From assembly GCA_018609665.1 (NCBI GenBank), contig JAHENN010000180.1:1-15079 (forward strand): a stretch of 15,079 nucleotides of DNA, in the 5' to 3' direction. The notes under the pieces are model-generated. The model was not told the DNA's origin, searched no databases, and saw nothing but the letters and a program-made list of their open reading frames with translations. Of the stretch, positions 14,459 to 15,079 are shown piece by piece. The position numbers and the translations under genes are program-made. Positions within the stretch are counted from its first letter, which is position 1; each line of letters opens with the position of its first letter. This DNA comes from Haloarculaceae archaeon. Its GTDB lineage: Archaea > Halobacteriota > Halobacteria > Halobacteriales > Haloarculaceae.

Positions 14459-15079
14459 ATGAGCCGGGAACAGGTCACGGCCGAGACGGAGGAGTCGGGT
14501 CCATTGGACGCGTTCCGGCAGTTCTTCGCGCTGGAGCGGGACGTGCTGGTGCTGTCGCTGGCGATGTTCGCCTTCAGCCTCGGCTTCCAGATGACCAGCC
14601 GGTACCTCCCGGAGTACATGGTCGCGCTGGGCGCGTCGGGGTTCGTCGTCGGGCTGTACGGGACCGTCGGCAACGTGGTCTCGGCGGTCTACCCCTACCC
14701 CGGCGGGGCCGTCTCCGACCGACTCGGCTCGCGGCAGGCGCTGACGCTGTTCGGGCTGGCGTCGACGCTGGGGTTCGGCGTCTGGCTGGTCGCGCCGACT
14801 CTCGGGACCGTCACGCTCGCCGGCGTCGCCGCCCCGCCGTGGGCGTGGATATTCGTCGGGCTGCTGCTGGCGCAGGCCTGGAAGTCGTTCGGCCTCGGGG
14901 CGACGTTCGCGGTGGTCAAGCAGGCGACGGACCCCTCGCGGCTGGCGGCGGGCTTCGCCAGCACCGAGACGGTCCGCCGGACCGCGTTCCTCGTCGGCCC
15001 GGTGCTCGCGGCGGTTCTCATCGGCCTCCGCCCGGAGTTCGTCGCGAGCTTTCGGTACGTGCTCGCGGCCGCCGTCGTC
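14459..15079 (+). CDS. MFS transporter, N-terminal part
   Basis: An open frame of 207 codons runs from the ATG at 14459 off the end of the window. After a hydrophilic 27-residue head come hydrophobic helices (about 29-45, 59-78, 95-113, 128-152 and 174-190). Between the second and third lies the Major Facilitator motif A, here GGAVSDRLGSR (82-92), which matches the loop 2-3 signature of the superfamily. It is an integral membrane secondary transporter. The substrate cannot be told from half the protein; both efflux pumps and nutrient carriers have this motif. No Shine-Dalgarno or clear TATA box precedes the start. It is transcribed divergently from the giant sensor kinase across a dyad-rich spacer and may be one of its regulator's targets, which is inference only. 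Confidence 0.88.
   Translation, partial: MSREQVTAETEESGPLDAFRQFFALERDVLVLSLAMFAFSLGFQMTSRYLPEYMVALGASGFVVGLYGTVGNVVSAVYPYPGGAVSDRLGSRQALTLFGLASTLGFGVWLVAPTLGTVTLAGVAAPPWAWIFVGLLLAQAWKSFGLGATFAVVKQATDPSRLAAGFASTETVRRTAFLVGPVLAAVLIGLRPEFVASFRYVLAAAVV

Noticed and set aside
14265..14462. 65-codon plus-strand ORF whose TGA overlaps the MFS start as ATGA
   Set aside because: The overlap is suggestive, but the product is Arg-rich and basic, third positions are much less G/C-rich than in the real genes, the 16-base palindrome lies inside it, and no domain is recognisable.
1..15079. CRISPR array, tRNA/rRNA gene, insertion sequence or prophage
   Set aside because: Looked for regularly spaced repeats, cloverleaf-like segments, transposase motifs and terminal inverted repeats. 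None was found on either strand.

Overview
The window is a stretch of haloarchaeal (class Halobacteria) chromosome. The evidence is about 70% G+C, strong G/C preference at third codon positions, very acidic proteins, TATA-box/leaderless starts, and several families largely confined to haloarchaea: HalX, HalOD1, the Bat-type HTH_10 regulator and the RHNMRND-type histidine kinase. No RNA genes, insertion sequences, CRISPR arrays or phage genes are visible. Genus and species cannot be decided from the sequence.

Positions 1-5423 read as ordinary metabolic chromosome. They hold the 3' part of a secreted subtilisin-like protease gene (+), a complete TIGR00300-family ornithine cyclodeaminase (+), a small helical acidic protein (-) whose stop codon is nested in the same CTAG as the cyclodeaminase stop, and the two-subunit glycine decarboxylase gcvPA-gcvPB (+, ATGA overlap). 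The cyclodeaminase and the glycine decarboxylase both release ammonia from amino acids. The gcvT and gcvH partners are not in this window.

Positions 5458-14080 form a signalling island, all on the minus strand. A 1699-residue soluble sensor kinase (three GAF or GAF-like and eight PAS domains, then HisKA and HATPase) is driven by a clear TATA box and is probably leaderless. Its stop overlaps by ATGA with the start of an 898-residue regulator that joins REC, HalX, PAS, two GAFs and a C-terminal Bat-type helix-turn-helix. The inference is a phosphotransfer pathway ending directly in a bacterio-opsin-activator-like transcription factor. Downstream on the same strand are a 31-residue single-membrane-span ORF and a stand-alone HalOD1 protein. 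The HalOD1 gene contains a perfect 12-bp inverted repeat.

Positions 14081-14458 are a 378-base divergent intergenic region with a 16-base perfect palindrome, an 11-base spaced inverted repeat and an 8-base palindrome next to the kinase TATA box. It separates the kinase from an MFS transporter (+) that runs off the window end. The transporter is a plausible but unproven target of the regulator.
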